Assembly (NCBI RefSeq): GCF_014200435.1
Contig: NZ_JACHBR010000001.1
Span: 1,550,001 to 1,614,000, forward strand
Direction: 5' to 3'
Length of the DNA stretch: 64,000 nucleotides
Origin: Sphaerisporangium krabiense
GTDB lineage: Bacteria > Actinomycetota > Actinomycetes > Streptosporangiales > Streptosporangiaceae
The translations under genes and the position numbers were made by a program. Below are positions 42,851 through 55,729 of the stretch, piece after piece; the first letter of the stretch is position 1; each line of letters opens with the position of its first letter. The notes below the pieces were generated by a model that was not told the DNA's origin, did no database searches, and was given only the letters and a program-made list of their open reading frames with translations.

Positions 42851-42950
42851 GAATCACCACCCGTACGGACATATCCCGCCGATTATGTCCGTACCTGTAC
42901 AGACCACTCGATAGGCGGGCGCCCTGTCCGAGGCGCCGCCGGAGTTCGGG

Positions 42951-43799
42951 ATGATGGAGTTCATGCTCGCCGACGCCATCGACGCCCTCGCCTGTCCCGC
43001 GTGCCGGGGCGACCTGTCGCTGCACGGCACGGCCGTGCGGTGCGCGGGAGGGCACGCGTTCGACGTGGCGCGGCAGGGCTACGTGAGCCTGCTGACCGGC
43101 TCCGCGCCCCCCGGCACCGCCGACACGCCGGCCATGGTGGCCGCGCGGGCGGAGTTCCTCCAAGCCGGACACTACACGCCGCTGGCCGACCGGGTGCGGG
43201 CGCTCGTCGGGGAGGTCGCCGCGCCGGGCCCCGGGATCGTCCTGGACGCCGGAGCGGGCACGGGCTACTACCTGGCCCGCGCGCTGCGTCCCGACGACGC
43301 AGGGATCGCCCTGGACGTCTCCAAGCACGCGCTCAGGCGGGCCGCCCGCGCCCACCCGCGCGTCGCCGCGGTCGTCGCGGACGTGTGGCGCGCGCTGCCG
43401 GTCAAGGACGGCCGGGTGGAGGTCGTGCTCGACGTGTTCGCCCCCCGCAACGGGCCCGAGTTCGCCCGCGTGCTGCGGCCCGGGGGGACGCTCGTCGTGG
43501 TCACCCCCACCTCACGCCACCTGGCGCCGCTGGTCGAGACGCTCGGCCTGCTGTCGGTGGACGAGGACAAGGCCCGCCGCGTCGGGGAGTCCCTCGGAAG
43601 CCACTTCACGGAGATCTCGCGGGAGGTCCTGGAGAGCCGTATGCTCCTCGACCACCGGGCGGTCGCCGCGGCGGCCGGGATGGGGCCGAGCGCATGGCAT
43701 GTCGATTCCGGGGCACTGGAACAGGAGATTTCCCGCCTGCCTCTCCAGGTGGCCGTGGAAATGTCATGCCACATCTCACTCTTCCGTAAGATCGCCTAG
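42951..43799 (+). CDS. RlmA-type 23S rRNA (guanine) methyltransferase
   Basis: The 282-residue protein has the zinc-binding N-terminus LACPACRGDLSL...RCAGGHAFDVARQGYVSL with Cys15, Cys18, Cys31 and His35, the same spacing as in RlmA. A Rossmann methyltransferase follows: VLDAGAGTGYYLARAL (SAM motif I), ALDVSKHALRRAARAHPRVA and VLDVFAPRNGPEFARVLRPG. This family methylates G745 or G748 of 23S rRNA; actinomycete members (TlrB, MyrA) confer resistance to mycinosylated macrolides. Housekeeping versus resistance function cannot be told here, and no macrolide genes are in the window. Confidence 0.88.
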   Translation: MMEFMLADAIDALACPACRGDLSLHGTAVRCAGGHAFDVARQGYVSLLTGSAPPGTADTPAMVAARAEFLQAGHYTPLADRVRALVGEVAAPGPGIVLDAGAGTGYYLARALRPDDAGIALDVSKHALRRAARAHPRVAAVVADVWRALPVKDGRVEVVLDVFAPRNGPEFARVLRPGGTLVVVTPTSRHLAPLVETLGLLSVDEDKARRVGESLGSHFTEISREVLESRMLLDHRAVAAAAGMGPSAWHVDSGALEQEISRLPLQVAVEMSCHISLFRKIA

Positions 43800-43915
43800 A
43801 ACAACCCGAATTACGAATTTCCCCGACTTTGTAGACCAACATCCGATTAGAAGCGACATACTTAACGGCAACCCACCGATGCCGGTCCGGGAGAGCGTGA
43901 GGGAGGGGCACGCCC

Positions 43916-45709
43916 ATGAAGGCCGAGGAACGCTGGCAGGCCAGGTTCCGCGCGGCACGTATGACACTGCCCGTTTGGGCACGGCTCGCACCGTCCCGGG
44001 CCGTGTACCGCTGCAACATCTCCGGCATCTGGGAGATCCACGCCTGGGACCGGTCGAACGGCGCCACCCGGCAGGTCACCAGCCGCCCGCGCGGCACCTC
44101 GCACGCCGCGATCGACCCCACCGGTCAGTGGATCTGGTGGTTCTCCGACACCTACGGCGACGAGTTCGGCATCTGGATGCGCCAGCCGTTCACCGGCGGC
44201 CCCGAGATGCCGGCCCACCCCGACCTCGCGCCCGGGCACCCGACCGGCCTCGCGCTGTCCGCCGCGGGCACCGCCGCCGTCGGGCGCAGCAGCCGCCACG
44301 GCTTCCAGGTGCTGCACTTCCGCGTCGGCGGCGACGAGCGGCCCGCCGTCATCTACGAGTCCCGCGAGTTCGCGCAGGTCTCCGGCATGTCGCTGGACGG
44401 CTCGCTGATCGCGGTGAGCCACAGCGAGCACGGCGACTCCCGCCACCCCGCCCTGCGCGTGATCAGGCCGAACGGCCAGGTCGTCGGCGACCTGCACGAC
44501 GGGCCCGGCAAGGGCTTCAGCGGCGTGCGGTTCGCCCCGACCATGGCCGACCGGCGCATCCTCACCCTGCACGAGCGGCGCGGCCGCCGCGAGCCCCTGG
44601 TCTGGGACCCGCTGACCGGCGAGCAGCGCGAGATCTGGCTGCGCGTGCCCGGTGAGATCACCGCCGACTGGTACCACGACGGCAGGGCGCTGCTCATCGG
44701 CCACAACAACCGGGCCAGGACCGAGCTGTTCCGCTACGACCTCGGCGGCGGCGACCTCGCGCCGATCAAGACCCTGCACGGCGTCATCCACGACGCCATG
44801 CCCCGGCCGGACGGCACGGTCGAGTACTCGTGGTCCAGCGCGGCCCACCCTCCGGTGGTCCGCGCCAGCGACGGCCACGTGGTCATGAACCAGTCCGGGC
44901 CCTCCGCGCCGCCCTCGGTGCCGCTGGAGGACGTCTTCGTGGAAGGCCCCGGCGGGCGGATCCACGCGCTGGTGTCGCGCCCCGAGATCGGCACGAGCCC
45001 GTACCCGGCCGTCTTCCTGCTGCACGGCGGCCCGGCCGCGCAGGACGACGACTCGTTCCTGCCGAACGTCGCCGCCTGGGTCGACGCCGGCTTCGTGGTC
45101 GTGCGGGTCAACTACCGCGGCTCGACGGGCTACGGCTCGGCGTGGCGGGACGCGCTGCGCGGCGACGTCGGCCACATCGAGCTGTCCGACGTCGCGGCGG
45201 TCCGCGACTGGGCCGTCACCACGGGCCTGGCCGACCCCGACCGCCTGGTGCTCGCGGGCGCGTCCTGGGGCGGGTACCTCACGCTGCTCGGCCTCGGCAC
45301 CCAGCCCAAGAGCTGGGCGGCCGGGATCGCCGCCGTGCCCATCGCCGACCACGCCGCCGCCTACCGCGACGAGACCGAGGGACTGCGCGCCTACCACCGC
45401 GCCCTGTTCGGCGGCTCGCCGCAGGAGGTGCCCGAGCTGTACGCGGCGTCGTCGCCGATGTCGTACCTGGACGGGATACGGGCGCCGCTGCTCGTGCTGG
45501 CGGGCGAGAACGACCCGCGTTCGCCGATCCGGCAGATCGAGCAGTACCTGGGCAAGCTCGCCGAGCGGGACCACGCCTTCGAGGTGTACCGCTACCACGC
45601 CGGCCACGGCTCCCTGGTCGTCGAGGAGCGCATCCGCCAGATGGCGGCGCAGCTCGACTTCGCGCGCAAGCACGCCGGCCTCGCCCAGCCCGCCTCGGCG
45701 CGGACCTGA
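43916..45709 (+). CDS. S9-family (prolyl-oligopeptidase-type) serine peptidase
   Basis: The 597-residue protein has an N-terminal beta-propeller (about 20-330, repeated strands such as DGSLIAVSHSEHGD and YHDGRALLIGHNNRARTELF). The alpha/beta-hydrolase domain has VFLLHGGPAAQDDDSFLPNV, VVRVNYRGSTGYGSAWRDAL, the nucleophile in LVLAGASWGGYLTLLGLGT (Ser450), Asp533 in LAGENDPRSP and His564 in YHAGHGSLV. There is no signal peptide, so it is cytosolic. It cleaves short peptides or removes N-acyl/aminoacyl groups. A single gene. Confidence 0.92.
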   Translation: MKAEERWQARFRAARMTLPVWARLAPSRAVYRCNISGIWEIHAWDRSNGATRQVTSRPRGTSHAAIDPTGQWIWWFSDTYGDEFGIWMRQPFTGGPEMPAHPDLAPGHPTGLALSAAGTAAVGRSSRHGFQVLHFRVGGDERPAVIYESREFAQVSGMSLDGSLIAVSHSEHGDSRHPALRVIRPNGQVVGDLHDGPGKGFSGVRFAPTMADRRILTLHERRGRREPLVWDPLTGEQREIWLRVPGEITADWYHDGRALLIGHNNRARTELFRYDLGGGDLAPIKTLHGVIHDAMPRPDGTVEYSWSSAAHPPVVRASDGHVVMNQSGPSAPPSVPLEDVFVEGPGGRIHALVSRPEIGTSPYPAVFLLHGGPAAQDDDSFLPNVAAWVDAGFVVVRVNYRGSTGYGSAWRDALRGDVGHIELSDVAAVRDWAVTTGLADPDRLVLAGASWGGYLTLLGLGTQPKSWAAGIAAVPIADHAAAYRDETEGLRAYHRALFGGSPQEVPELYAASSPMSYLDGIRAPLLVLAGENDPRSPIRQIEQYLGKLAERDHAFEVYRYHAGHGSLVVEERIRQMAAQLDFARKHAGLAQPASART

Positions 45710-45713
45710 CGGA

Positions 45714-45740
45714 GGCGGGCCCGGTACGGACCGGCCCGCC
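45714..45740. terminator. Strong GC hairpin after the S9 peptidase
   Basis: GGCGGGCC (45714-45721) and GGCCCGCC (45733-45740) form the outer stem, with inner CGGT/ACCG pairing and one bulged C. It lies 4 nt after the stop and is followed by CCCC; it can serve both converging genes. Confidence 0.7.
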
Positions 45741-45819
45741 CCCACTGGTCTAGACCGCCTCCGCGAACGGGACCCGCGTCCGCCGGGCGGACGGCCGGCT
45801 CCGCCGTCCCGGGACGGGG

Positions 45820-47376
45820 TCAGTCGGCGCGCAGGACCAGGATCGCGAGGTCGTCGGCGCTGGGCTCGTTGGCGTACTCCTCCACGGCGCGGCGGATGCG
45901 CTCGGCGACCGCGCGCGCCGACAGCTCGGCGCACTCGGCCAGCAGCTTGGCCAGCCCGCCGTCGTCGTCGAGCAGCCGCTCCCCCGAGCGGCGTTCCGTG
46001 ACGCCGTCGGTCACGCCCAGCAGCACGTCCCCGTGGGCCAGGTGGACGTGGTCGGCCTCGAACTCGGCCTCGGGGAACACGCCGAGCAGCGACTGGGAGG
46101 TCACCACGGCCTCGACCACGCCGCTCGGCCGCAGCCGCAGCGCCTCCGGGTGCCCGGCGGAGATCAGGGAGAGGTCGAGCCCGTCGTCGGTGCGGGTGAT
46201 CTCGCCGTGCAGCAGCGTGAGGAACCGGGCGCGCTCGCCCTCCTCCAGGATCGCCCGGTTCAGCCGTGAGACGACCGCGGCGACGTCGTACCCCTCGCGG
46301 GCGAGCAGCCGCAGGGTGTGGCGGGCGAGGCCGGTGACCGCCGCGGCCTCGGGCCCGGTGCCGCAGACGTCGCCGATCGCGAAGCGCCAGCGGCCCTCGC
46401 CGGTGGCGAAGAGGTCGTAGAAGTCCCCTCCGACCTCGTTGTTCTCGCCCGCGGGCTCGTACACCACCCAGTAGTCCAGGCCAGGGGTCTCTGCCGGGGT
46501 GCCCGGCGGCAGCAGGCTGCGCTGCAACGCCCGGTTGGCGTCGGCCTGCTGGGCGTACAGGCGGGCGTTGTCCATGGCCAGCGCGGCGCGCCGGGCCAGG
46601 TCCTCGGCGAGCCTGGCCACCTCGTCGGGGAAGCGGCCGGCGCGCCCGAGGCACATGAGGCCGAGGCTGCGCCCGCGCGCGGTCAGCGGGAAGGCCAGCG
46701 ACTGCCAGTCGGCGAGCTGGATCGGCGTCGGGGTGAGGTTCTCCAGCGCGGGGATCTCGGTCTGGTCCAGCTGCTCGCGCAGGACGTCGATCTGGGACTC
46801 GTCGGCGTGCCAGAGGTAGGCCGGGGTGGGCGGCTCGGCGCCGGAGACGGCGGTGTAGACCGCGCACCAGGTGGCGAGCCGGGGGACGACGATCTGGGCG
46901 ATCAGCGCCGGCACCATGTTGAGGTCCAGCGTGCCCGCGAGCAAGTCGCTGGCGTCGGCGAGGAACCCCAGCCAGCCCGGCCCCTGCGAGGCCGCCCCGC
47001 CGAGCGTCCAGTCGTCGGGCTCCTCTCCCCCGGAGTCGCCGGGCAGGGGCAGGCGCGCCCAGCGGGTGCGCAGCGCGCCGGAGAAGCTGACGCCCCACAC
47101 CGTGACCGGGGCCGAGGGAGCCGAGGCCGTCGCCGGGTCGTGGTCCTTCTCCCGGACCTCGATCTGGAGCGAATCGCCCTGATGCATCCATACGATCTCA
47201 AAAGGACCGTCCTGCACGCCGGCCACGAGCTCACCGGTGAGCCGCTCCGCGTCGGTCCTGATCGGAGCGGCGGCCCACGCGGTCATGACCTCGCGCGTGA
47301 ACCGTATGGCCGCGGGTAGGGCCGTATCGCCGGCCGCGAAGGAGGCGGCCAGCACACCCCGGGAAGAACTTGTCAT
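45820..47376 (-). CDS. GAF/PP2C (SpoIIE-type) serine phosphatase
   Basis: The 518-residue protein starts at ATG 47376 (an upstream GTG is possible). Residues about 15-130 look like a degenerate anti-sigma-factor HATPase fold (GDTALPAAIRFTREVMTAWA). Residues about 140-285 form a GAF domain (FLADASDLLAGTLDLNMVPA to LAMDNARLY). The PP2C domain follows: LQRSLLPPGTPAETPGLDYW, GGDFYDLFATGEGRWRFAIG with metal-binding aspartates, DVCGTGPEAAAVTGLARHTL and VTDGVTERRSGERLLDDDGG. Such proteins dephosphorylate anti-anti-sigma factors. It is divergent from the poly-HAMP kinase by 121 bp, suggesting a common circuit. Confidence 0.9.
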   Translation of the reverse strand: MTSSSRGVLAASFAAGDTALPAAIRFTREVMTAWAAAPIRTDAERLTGELVAGVQDGPFEIVWMHQGDSLQIEVREKDHDPATASAPSAPVTVWGVSFSGALRTRWARLPLPGDSGGEEPDDWTLGGAASQGPGWLGFLADASDLLAGTLDLNMVPALIAQIVVPRLATWCAVYTAVSGAEPPTPAYLWHADESQIDVLREQLDQTEIPALENLTPTPIQLADWQSLAFPLTARGRSLGLMCLGRAGRFPDEVARLAEDLARRAALAMDNARLYAQQADANRALQRSLLPPGTPAETPGLDYWVVYEPAGENNEVGGDFYDLFATGEGRWRFAIGDVCGTGPEAAAVTGLARHTLRLLAREGYDVAAVVSRLNRAILEEGERARFLTLLHGEITRTDDGLDLSLISAGHPEALRLRPSGVVEAVVTSQSLLGVFPEAEFEADHVHLAHGDVLLGVTDGVTERRSGERLLDDDGGLAKLLAECAELSARAVAERIRRAVEEYANEPSADDLAILVLRAD

Positions 47377-47406
47377 CGCACCGTGCTTACCACACTCCGC
47401 GGTCAC

Positions 47407-47434
47407 ATGCGGTCAACCGACCGGGCGACCGCAT
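47407..47434. promoter_or_regulatory. Inverted repeat ATGCGGTC-N12-GACCGCAT between phosphatase and kinase genes
   Basis: The 8-bp arms are perfect, and an inner GGTC-AACC-GACC repeat shares the left arm. It lies centrally in the divergent 121-bp promoter region and could coordinate both genes. Confidence 0.5.
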
Positions 47435-47497
47435 AGCCGCCTTCATGCCAGACTGGCACTACTCCGAGTCCCGCCCGAACAGCGTGAAGGAGGCTTC

Positions 47498-51663
<4,166 letters not shown>

Positions 51664-51664
<1 letters not shown>

Positions 51665-52290
51665 TGCCGGATCGAGCAAAGGTCCTCCTGGTCGACGACC
51701 GGGAGGAGAACCTCATCGCCCTGGAGGCCATTCTCAGCTCCCTGGACGTGACCGCCGTACGGGCGCGGTCGGGGGAAGAGGCCCTCAAGGCGCTGCTCGG
51801 CACGGACTTCGCCCTGATCCTGCTGGACGTCCGCATGCCCGGCATGGACGGCTTCGAGACCGCCGCCCACATCAAGCGGCGCGAGCGCACCCGCAACATC
51901 CCGATCATCTTCCTCACCGTGGTCGACAGCGCCCCCGACTACGCCTTCCGCGGCTACGCCGCCGGCGCCGTCGACTACCTGACCAAGCCGTTCGACCCGT
52001 GGGTGCTGCGCGCCAAGGTGTCGGTCTTCGTCGAGCTGTACAACATGAACCGCCGCCTCACGGAGCAGGCCTCGCTGCTGCGTGAGCGCCTCAACGTCGA
52101 ACTGCCGGACGGCACGGGCGCGGAGGTCCTGCCCGAGCTCTCCCGCCGCCTCAGCGCCGTCGAGGAGGAGCTGGCCCGCATCAAGGACCTGGTCCACCAC
52201 GCCAACGGCAGCACCGCCCTCTCCGGCCCTCTCGGCGACCTGACCGACCGCGTGACCCACCTCCGCGCCGGCTTCGACGCCCTCTCCTGA
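51664..52290 (+). CDS. Stand-alone response regulator (REC plus coiled coil)
   Basis: The 208-residue protein starts in a TGATG overlap with the kinase stop. REC domain about 5-125: VLLVDDREENLIALEAILSS with the acidic pair, LILLDVRMPGMDGFETAAHI with the phospho-acceptor Asp, FLTVVDSAPDYAFRGYAAGA (Thr) and VDYLTKPFDPWVLRAKVSVF (Lys). No DNA-binding or enzyme domain follows, only helices (RRLSAVEEELARIKDLVHHA). It may receive phosphate from the hybrid kinase and act on a partner protein, possibly the PP2C phosphatase or a sigma regulator. Confidence 0.92.
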
Positions 52291-52306
52291 CCTTCGCGTG
52301 CCCGCG

Positions 52307-52344
52307 GGCCCCCCGCTGACCGCGCTCGCTTCGCGGCGGGGGCC
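52307..52344. terminator. Hairpin terminator after the response regulator
   Basis: GGCCCCCCGC (52307-52316) pairs with GCGGGGGCC (52336-52344) with one bulge across a 19-nt loop, 17 nt after the stop. Confidence 0.6.
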
Positions 52345-52507
52345 GGAAGGCGGCCCTCACCCCTTCTTCTGACGACGCCGGTGATCTTCCGCACGGGTGC
52401 ATGCGACTGCGCTACGTCACTGATCCGGCACCTGTCGTCACGGGTGAGGCGTGAATCCTCACTCTTACATTCATCTCTCATTCCGTAAAGAGCGATTGTT
52501 CGCAAAT

Positions 52508-52525
52508 ATCAGGATGAATCCTGAT
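52508..52525. promoter_or_regulatory. 18-nt palindrome upstream of the phospholipase gene
   Basis: ATCAGGATGAATCCTGAT (8+2+8, perfect) lies about 100 nt before the phospholipase start, in AT-richer DNA with TTGTTCGCAAATAT just upstream. It is likely a repressor or activator site. Confidence 0.5.
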
Positions 52526-52623
52526 GAAGGGCTGTTCCAGCATTCGGGACCGGATCCGTTCATTCTTGGGCGTTGAACGACCACTGTCATGAGCGCCATC
52601 CCCCCGGACAAAGGCAGAGCCCC

Positions 52624-53145
52624 ATGGTCAAGCGCGCCCTCGCGACGGTCGCCCTCTCCCTCGCCGCGTTACCCGCATTAACGCTCCCCGCATTCGCGGT
52701 GACGCTGGAGCAAAAACTCTCCGCACTTTCCGGCTTCACCCAGTCCACGGCCTCCAGCGCCTCCGCGTGGCGCTCCGCCTGGCAGAACCAGGGAGCCTGG
52801 GCGGACTACGCCTTCGACTGGTCGACCGACCTCTGCTCCAGCAGCCCCGACCAGCCGCTCGGCTTCGACTTCAGGATGCCGTGCCACCGTCACGACTTCG
52901 GCTACCGCAACTACAAGGCCGTGGGCCGCTTCCCGGCCAACAAGTCGCGTATCGACGACTCCTTCTACTTCGACATGAAGCAGGTCTGCGCCGGGTACTC
53001 CGGCGCCGCCAAGACCAGCTGCGACGGCGTGGCCTGGACGTACTACCAGGCCGTCAAGCAGTTCGGCTCCCTCAAGGTCACCCAGTCCCAGCTCGACCGC
53101 ATCCGCGAGCAGGCCGAACGCGCCGCACGGGCCCTCGGCGCGTAG
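52624..53145 (+). CDS. Secreted prokaryotic phospholipase A2
   Basis: The 173-residue protein starts at ATG 52624. The signal peptide MVKRALATVALSLAALPALT ends with LPAFA, cleavage expected near residue 25. The mature protein matches the actinomycete PLA2 fold: CHRHDFGYRNY with the His90-Asp91 pair, the supporting acidic residues in KSRIDDSFYFDM, and four cysteines (71, 87, 122, 133) that can form two disulfides. It hydrolyses the sn-2 ester of phospholipids outside the cell in a calcium-dependent way. It stands alone between a kinase operon and a secretion-type gene. Confidence 0.92.
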   Translation: MVKRALATVALSLAALPALTLPAFAVTLEQKLSALSGFTQSTASSASAWRSAWQNQGAWADYAFDWSTDLCSSSPDQPLGFDFRMPCHRHDFGYRNYKAVGRFPANKSRIDDSFYFDMKQVCAGYSGAAKTSCDGVAWTYYQAVKQFGSLKVTQSQLDRIREQAERAARALGA

Positions 53146-53167
53146 CCCCTCTCGATCCGTCCGCGCA

Positions 53168-53217
53168 GCCAGGGGCGTCGGCCCGCGACCGCACGGCCAC
53201 CGCCCGGCGCCCCTGGC
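53168..53217. terminator. Terminator-like inverted repeat after the phospholipase gene
   Basis: GCCAGGGGCG (53168-53177) and CGCCCCTGGC (53208-53217) form a perfect 10-bp stem 22 nt after the stop; the 30-nt loop is GC-rich and can fold further. CTTGATC follows. Confidence 0.65.
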
Positions 53218-53361
53218 CTTGATCACTTCTCCGCGTGTCCCGCCTCATCGCAGGCCATCAAAATGGACACCAAGGGATGAATTCCCGGACTTCTCATCAC
53301 ATCTGCCACTAACGCAGAACTAGTTGCAGAATGTCTGATCTGCATGCGATTCTGACGGCTT

Positions 53362-55197
53362 ATGACCACGGGGAGTACGGCAGACTTAGAGGCTGCCTTA
53401 TCGAGGGTGATTCGGCTGGCCGATGAGCACGCCCGGGCACTCGATTCTCCCGCGCAATGCATGGCCGCCAGCGCATGGGTAGGCGGCGGGGCGCCCGCCT
53501 TCTCCAAAGCCCTGACCGAGCACCGCACGACCATGCAACGAGCCTTCCAGGACGCGGCCGAACAGATCGCCACCCGCATCCGCCAGGAAGGCGGCCAGGC
53601 ACCGCAGGTGCCCTCCTTCTCCACCCCCATGAGCGTGATGTCCGCCACCCACAACGGCTTCGACGGCATGGACATCGCCAAAATGGAACGCCTGGTGACC
53701 GACCTCCACCGCGCCGCCCAACAACTCCCCGACGCAGGCCACCGATTATCGGGCGAACTCTCCGCGATGTGCGTCCCCGCCGCCTCGGGCGCACAGGTCG
53801 CCGCCGCAGGCGACTGGGCGCGAAGCCAGGTGAACGACCTACGCACCCGGCTGTCCGTCATCCAGAAGGACCCCGGCTCCACCCGCACCACCACAGCCCT
53901 CACGGCCTTCGGCCTCTTCGGCACCCACGCCCCAGACCCCGGCGGCGTCACCAAGCTGACAACGGCAGCCTCCAACGGAGACCCCAAAGCACTCCAGGCC
54001 CTCGTGAACCTTCAAAACACCGGCAAGGACGCGACTCTGGCAAGCCGGCTGAACGTCTGGTGGCAACAGTTGAGCCCGACGACCCAGCAGAGCCTACTGA
54101 GCCAACGCCCCCAGCTGATCGGGAGCCTGAACGGCCTGCCGGCCGCGACGCGAGACCAGGCCAATCGGGCATATCTCGAGGGTGCCAAGGTTGTACTGGA
54201 CGAGCAGATCAACGAACTGCGCGCACTGCCGTACCCCGGATTGGTGTCGAGGACCATGAAGGACACGGAGCTCAAGAGACGACAGCTCGCCTCCGTGGAA
54301 ACGGCCCTGGCCCTTGGCGGGAAGGACGGCCGCCCTCCGGCATATCTGCTGCAACTGGAACTAGGTGATCGCGGCAAGACCGCGATCTCATACGGCAATC
54401 CCGACGAAGCCGACAATATCGTTACATATGTGCCGGGTACTGACACCAAGCTCGACGGATTCGGTGGCAGCGACGCCAAACGTGCAGCCTACTTATGGAA
54501 TCAGGCGAACAGCTCCGCGCCGAACAAGAAGATCGCATCGATCGCCTGGCTCGGCTACGAACCACCACAGTGGGGCGAAACCCACAGTTCGCGGCATACG
54601 GTGCTTAATCGCAGTGCCGCTGAAGCAGGCGCGCCACTCCTCGCCAGCTTCACCGATGGGCTACACGCCGCTCATAAGGCAGCATCCGACGTACGACTCA
54701 GCGTCCTGGGGCACAGCTACGGATCAACAGTGGTCGGATTGGCCACCCAGCAGCGCTTCCACGGCTTCGCCGACCAAGTGATCTTCGTGGGCAGCCCCGG
54801 TGTCGGAGTCGACACGGCCAGGCAACTCGGTGTCGGCTCGGTATGGGTAGGTGAGGCCCCGAACGATCCGGTCGGCGATCTCGGTAAGGCTTCCCCCATC
54901 ACCCCACTCGGCAAAGACCCCAGTGGTAAGGAATTCGGTGCCCACCATTTCTATGTCCCTGATAATGGTGCGTCGACTCTGAGCTTCAAGGGCCACTCCA
55001 GCTATTGGGGAGACACAGAGAGAGGCTGGGACCAGTTCTCACCCGCCATGCAGAATCTCGGACTCCTGGTCAACGGCCAGTACGAAGACCTGACCCGTGC
55101 TCCGAAGCACACGGAACCAACGCCGCCCCCTCGACTTCTGGCGCCCGGCCCCCTACCGGTGTCAACGGACGACATCGCGCCTCGCTCGCTCACCTAG
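53362..55197 (+). CDS. WXG100-like/DUF1023 alpha/beta hydrolase
   Basis: The 611-residue protein starts at ATG 53362. Residues about 5-75 are an ESX-type helical hairpin (DLEAALSRVIRLADEHARAL, ASAWVGGGAPAFSKALTEHR with a W-x-G-like turn), and 100-185 a second helical bundle. Residues about 330-530 form the DUF1023 hydrolase: IVTYVPGTDTKLDGFGGSDA, the nucleophile in LSVLGHSYGSTVVGLATQQR (Ser452), VIFVGSPGVGV and a late His in GAHHFYVPDNG. Such proteins are predicted type VII-linked or surface esterases. The second half uses less GC-rich codons than the first, as if joined from another source. A lipoprotein gene follows. Confidence 0.88.
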   Translation: MTTGSTADLEAALSRVIRLADEHARALDSPAQCMAASAWVGGGAPAFSKALTEHRTTMQRAFQDAAEQIATRIRQEGGQAPQVPSFSTPMSVMSATHNGFDGMDIAKMERLVTDLHRAAQQLPDAGHRLSGELSAMCVPAASGAQVAAAGDWARSQVNDLRTRLSVIQKDPGSTRTTTALTAFGLFGTHAPDPGGVTKLTTAASNGDPKALQALVNLQNTGKDATLASRLNVWWQQLSPTTQQSLLSQRPQLIGSLNGLPAATRDQANRAYLEGAKVVLDEQINELRALPYPGLVSRTMKDTELKRRQLASVETALALGGKDGRPPAYLLQLELGDRGKTAISYGNPDEADNIVTYVPGTDTKLDGFGGSDAKRAAYLWNQANSSAPNKKIASIAWLGYEPPQWGETHSSRHTVLNRSAAEAGAPLLASFTDGLHAAHKAASDVRLSVLGHSYGSTVVGLATQQRFHGFADQVIFVGSPGVGVDTARQLGVGSVWVGEAPNDPVGDLGKASPITPLGKDPSGKEFGAHHFYVPDNGASTLSFKGHSSYWGDTERGWDQFSPAMQNLGLLVNGQYEDLTRAPKHTEPTPPPRLLAPGPLPVSTDDIAPRSLT

Positions 55198-55217
55198 CCC
55201 GACCGGTCGGAGGATGA

Positions 55218-55718
55218 ATGTCACGCACCACGGTGGTCGCCATCGCCGTCGTCCTACTCGCCGCCGGCTGCGGTGCCCAGGGAGAAGTCGTGAACAATAG
55301 GCCAGCCATGACAGAGAGCCAGGCCCTCGCCCGGATCGCACAACTGGTCGATGGGACCGTGAGTGTGATCCAACCGAAGCCTCACCTGGAGTTATACCGT
55401 CCCAGCCTGGACAGCAGGCCGTGTTCCGCCTCCGGGGAGGGAGGCCCTGAGGACGGCGTCGTGATAAGTCGGGGCTACTACCTCAACGGCGTTCCAAAGG
55501 AACAGCTCAAAGAGGTGTCCGAGAAGATCAGGCTGTATTGGGAACAGCAGGGTCATGTGATCGAGACAGCGTCCGAGACCGGGATAAACATCGGCGCACG
55601 TTCTCGACCGGACGACTTCATAATGGCGCTGTTCCGCACGAACGAGAATGTGCTGGGCGTCGGAATCACCTCGACCTGCGTCCTGGCCCAGAAAACTCCT
55701 CGGCCCTCGGACGGCTGA
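55218..55718 (+). CDS. Secreted lipoprotein paired with the DUF1023 hydrolase
   Basis: The 166-residue protein has a lipoprotein signal peptide, MSRTTVVAIAVVLLAAGC, with lipobox LAAGC and Cys18. The mature part has an alpha/beta sequence (SQALARIAQLVDGTVSVIQP, KEQLKEVSEKIRLYWEQQGH, DFIMALFRTNENVLGVGITS) and two further cysteines that may pair. No enzyme motif is seen. Small lipoproteins of this size regularly follow DUF1023 hydrolase genes in actinomycetes, so it may be an immunity-like or anchoring partner. The gap is 20 nt, so it is one operon. Confidence 0.8.
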   Translation: MSRTTVVAIAVVLLAAGCGAQGEVVNNRPAMTESQALARIAQLVDGTVSVIQPKPHLELYRPSLDSRPCSASGEGGPEDGVVISRGYYLNGVPKEQLKEVSEKIRLYWEQQGHVIETASETGINIGARSRPDDFIMALFRTNENVLGVGITSTCVLAQKTPRPSDG

Positions 55719-55729
55719 GCTGGGAACGG

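Larger units (their letters stand above)
52291..52623. other. Intergenic region between the response regulator and phospholipase genes
   Basis: It contains the terminator hairpin, then an AT-richer stretch of about 200 nt with two inverted repeats (GTGAGG-N7-CCTCAC at 52444-52462 and the palindrome at 52508). No gene was found. Confidence 0.6.
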
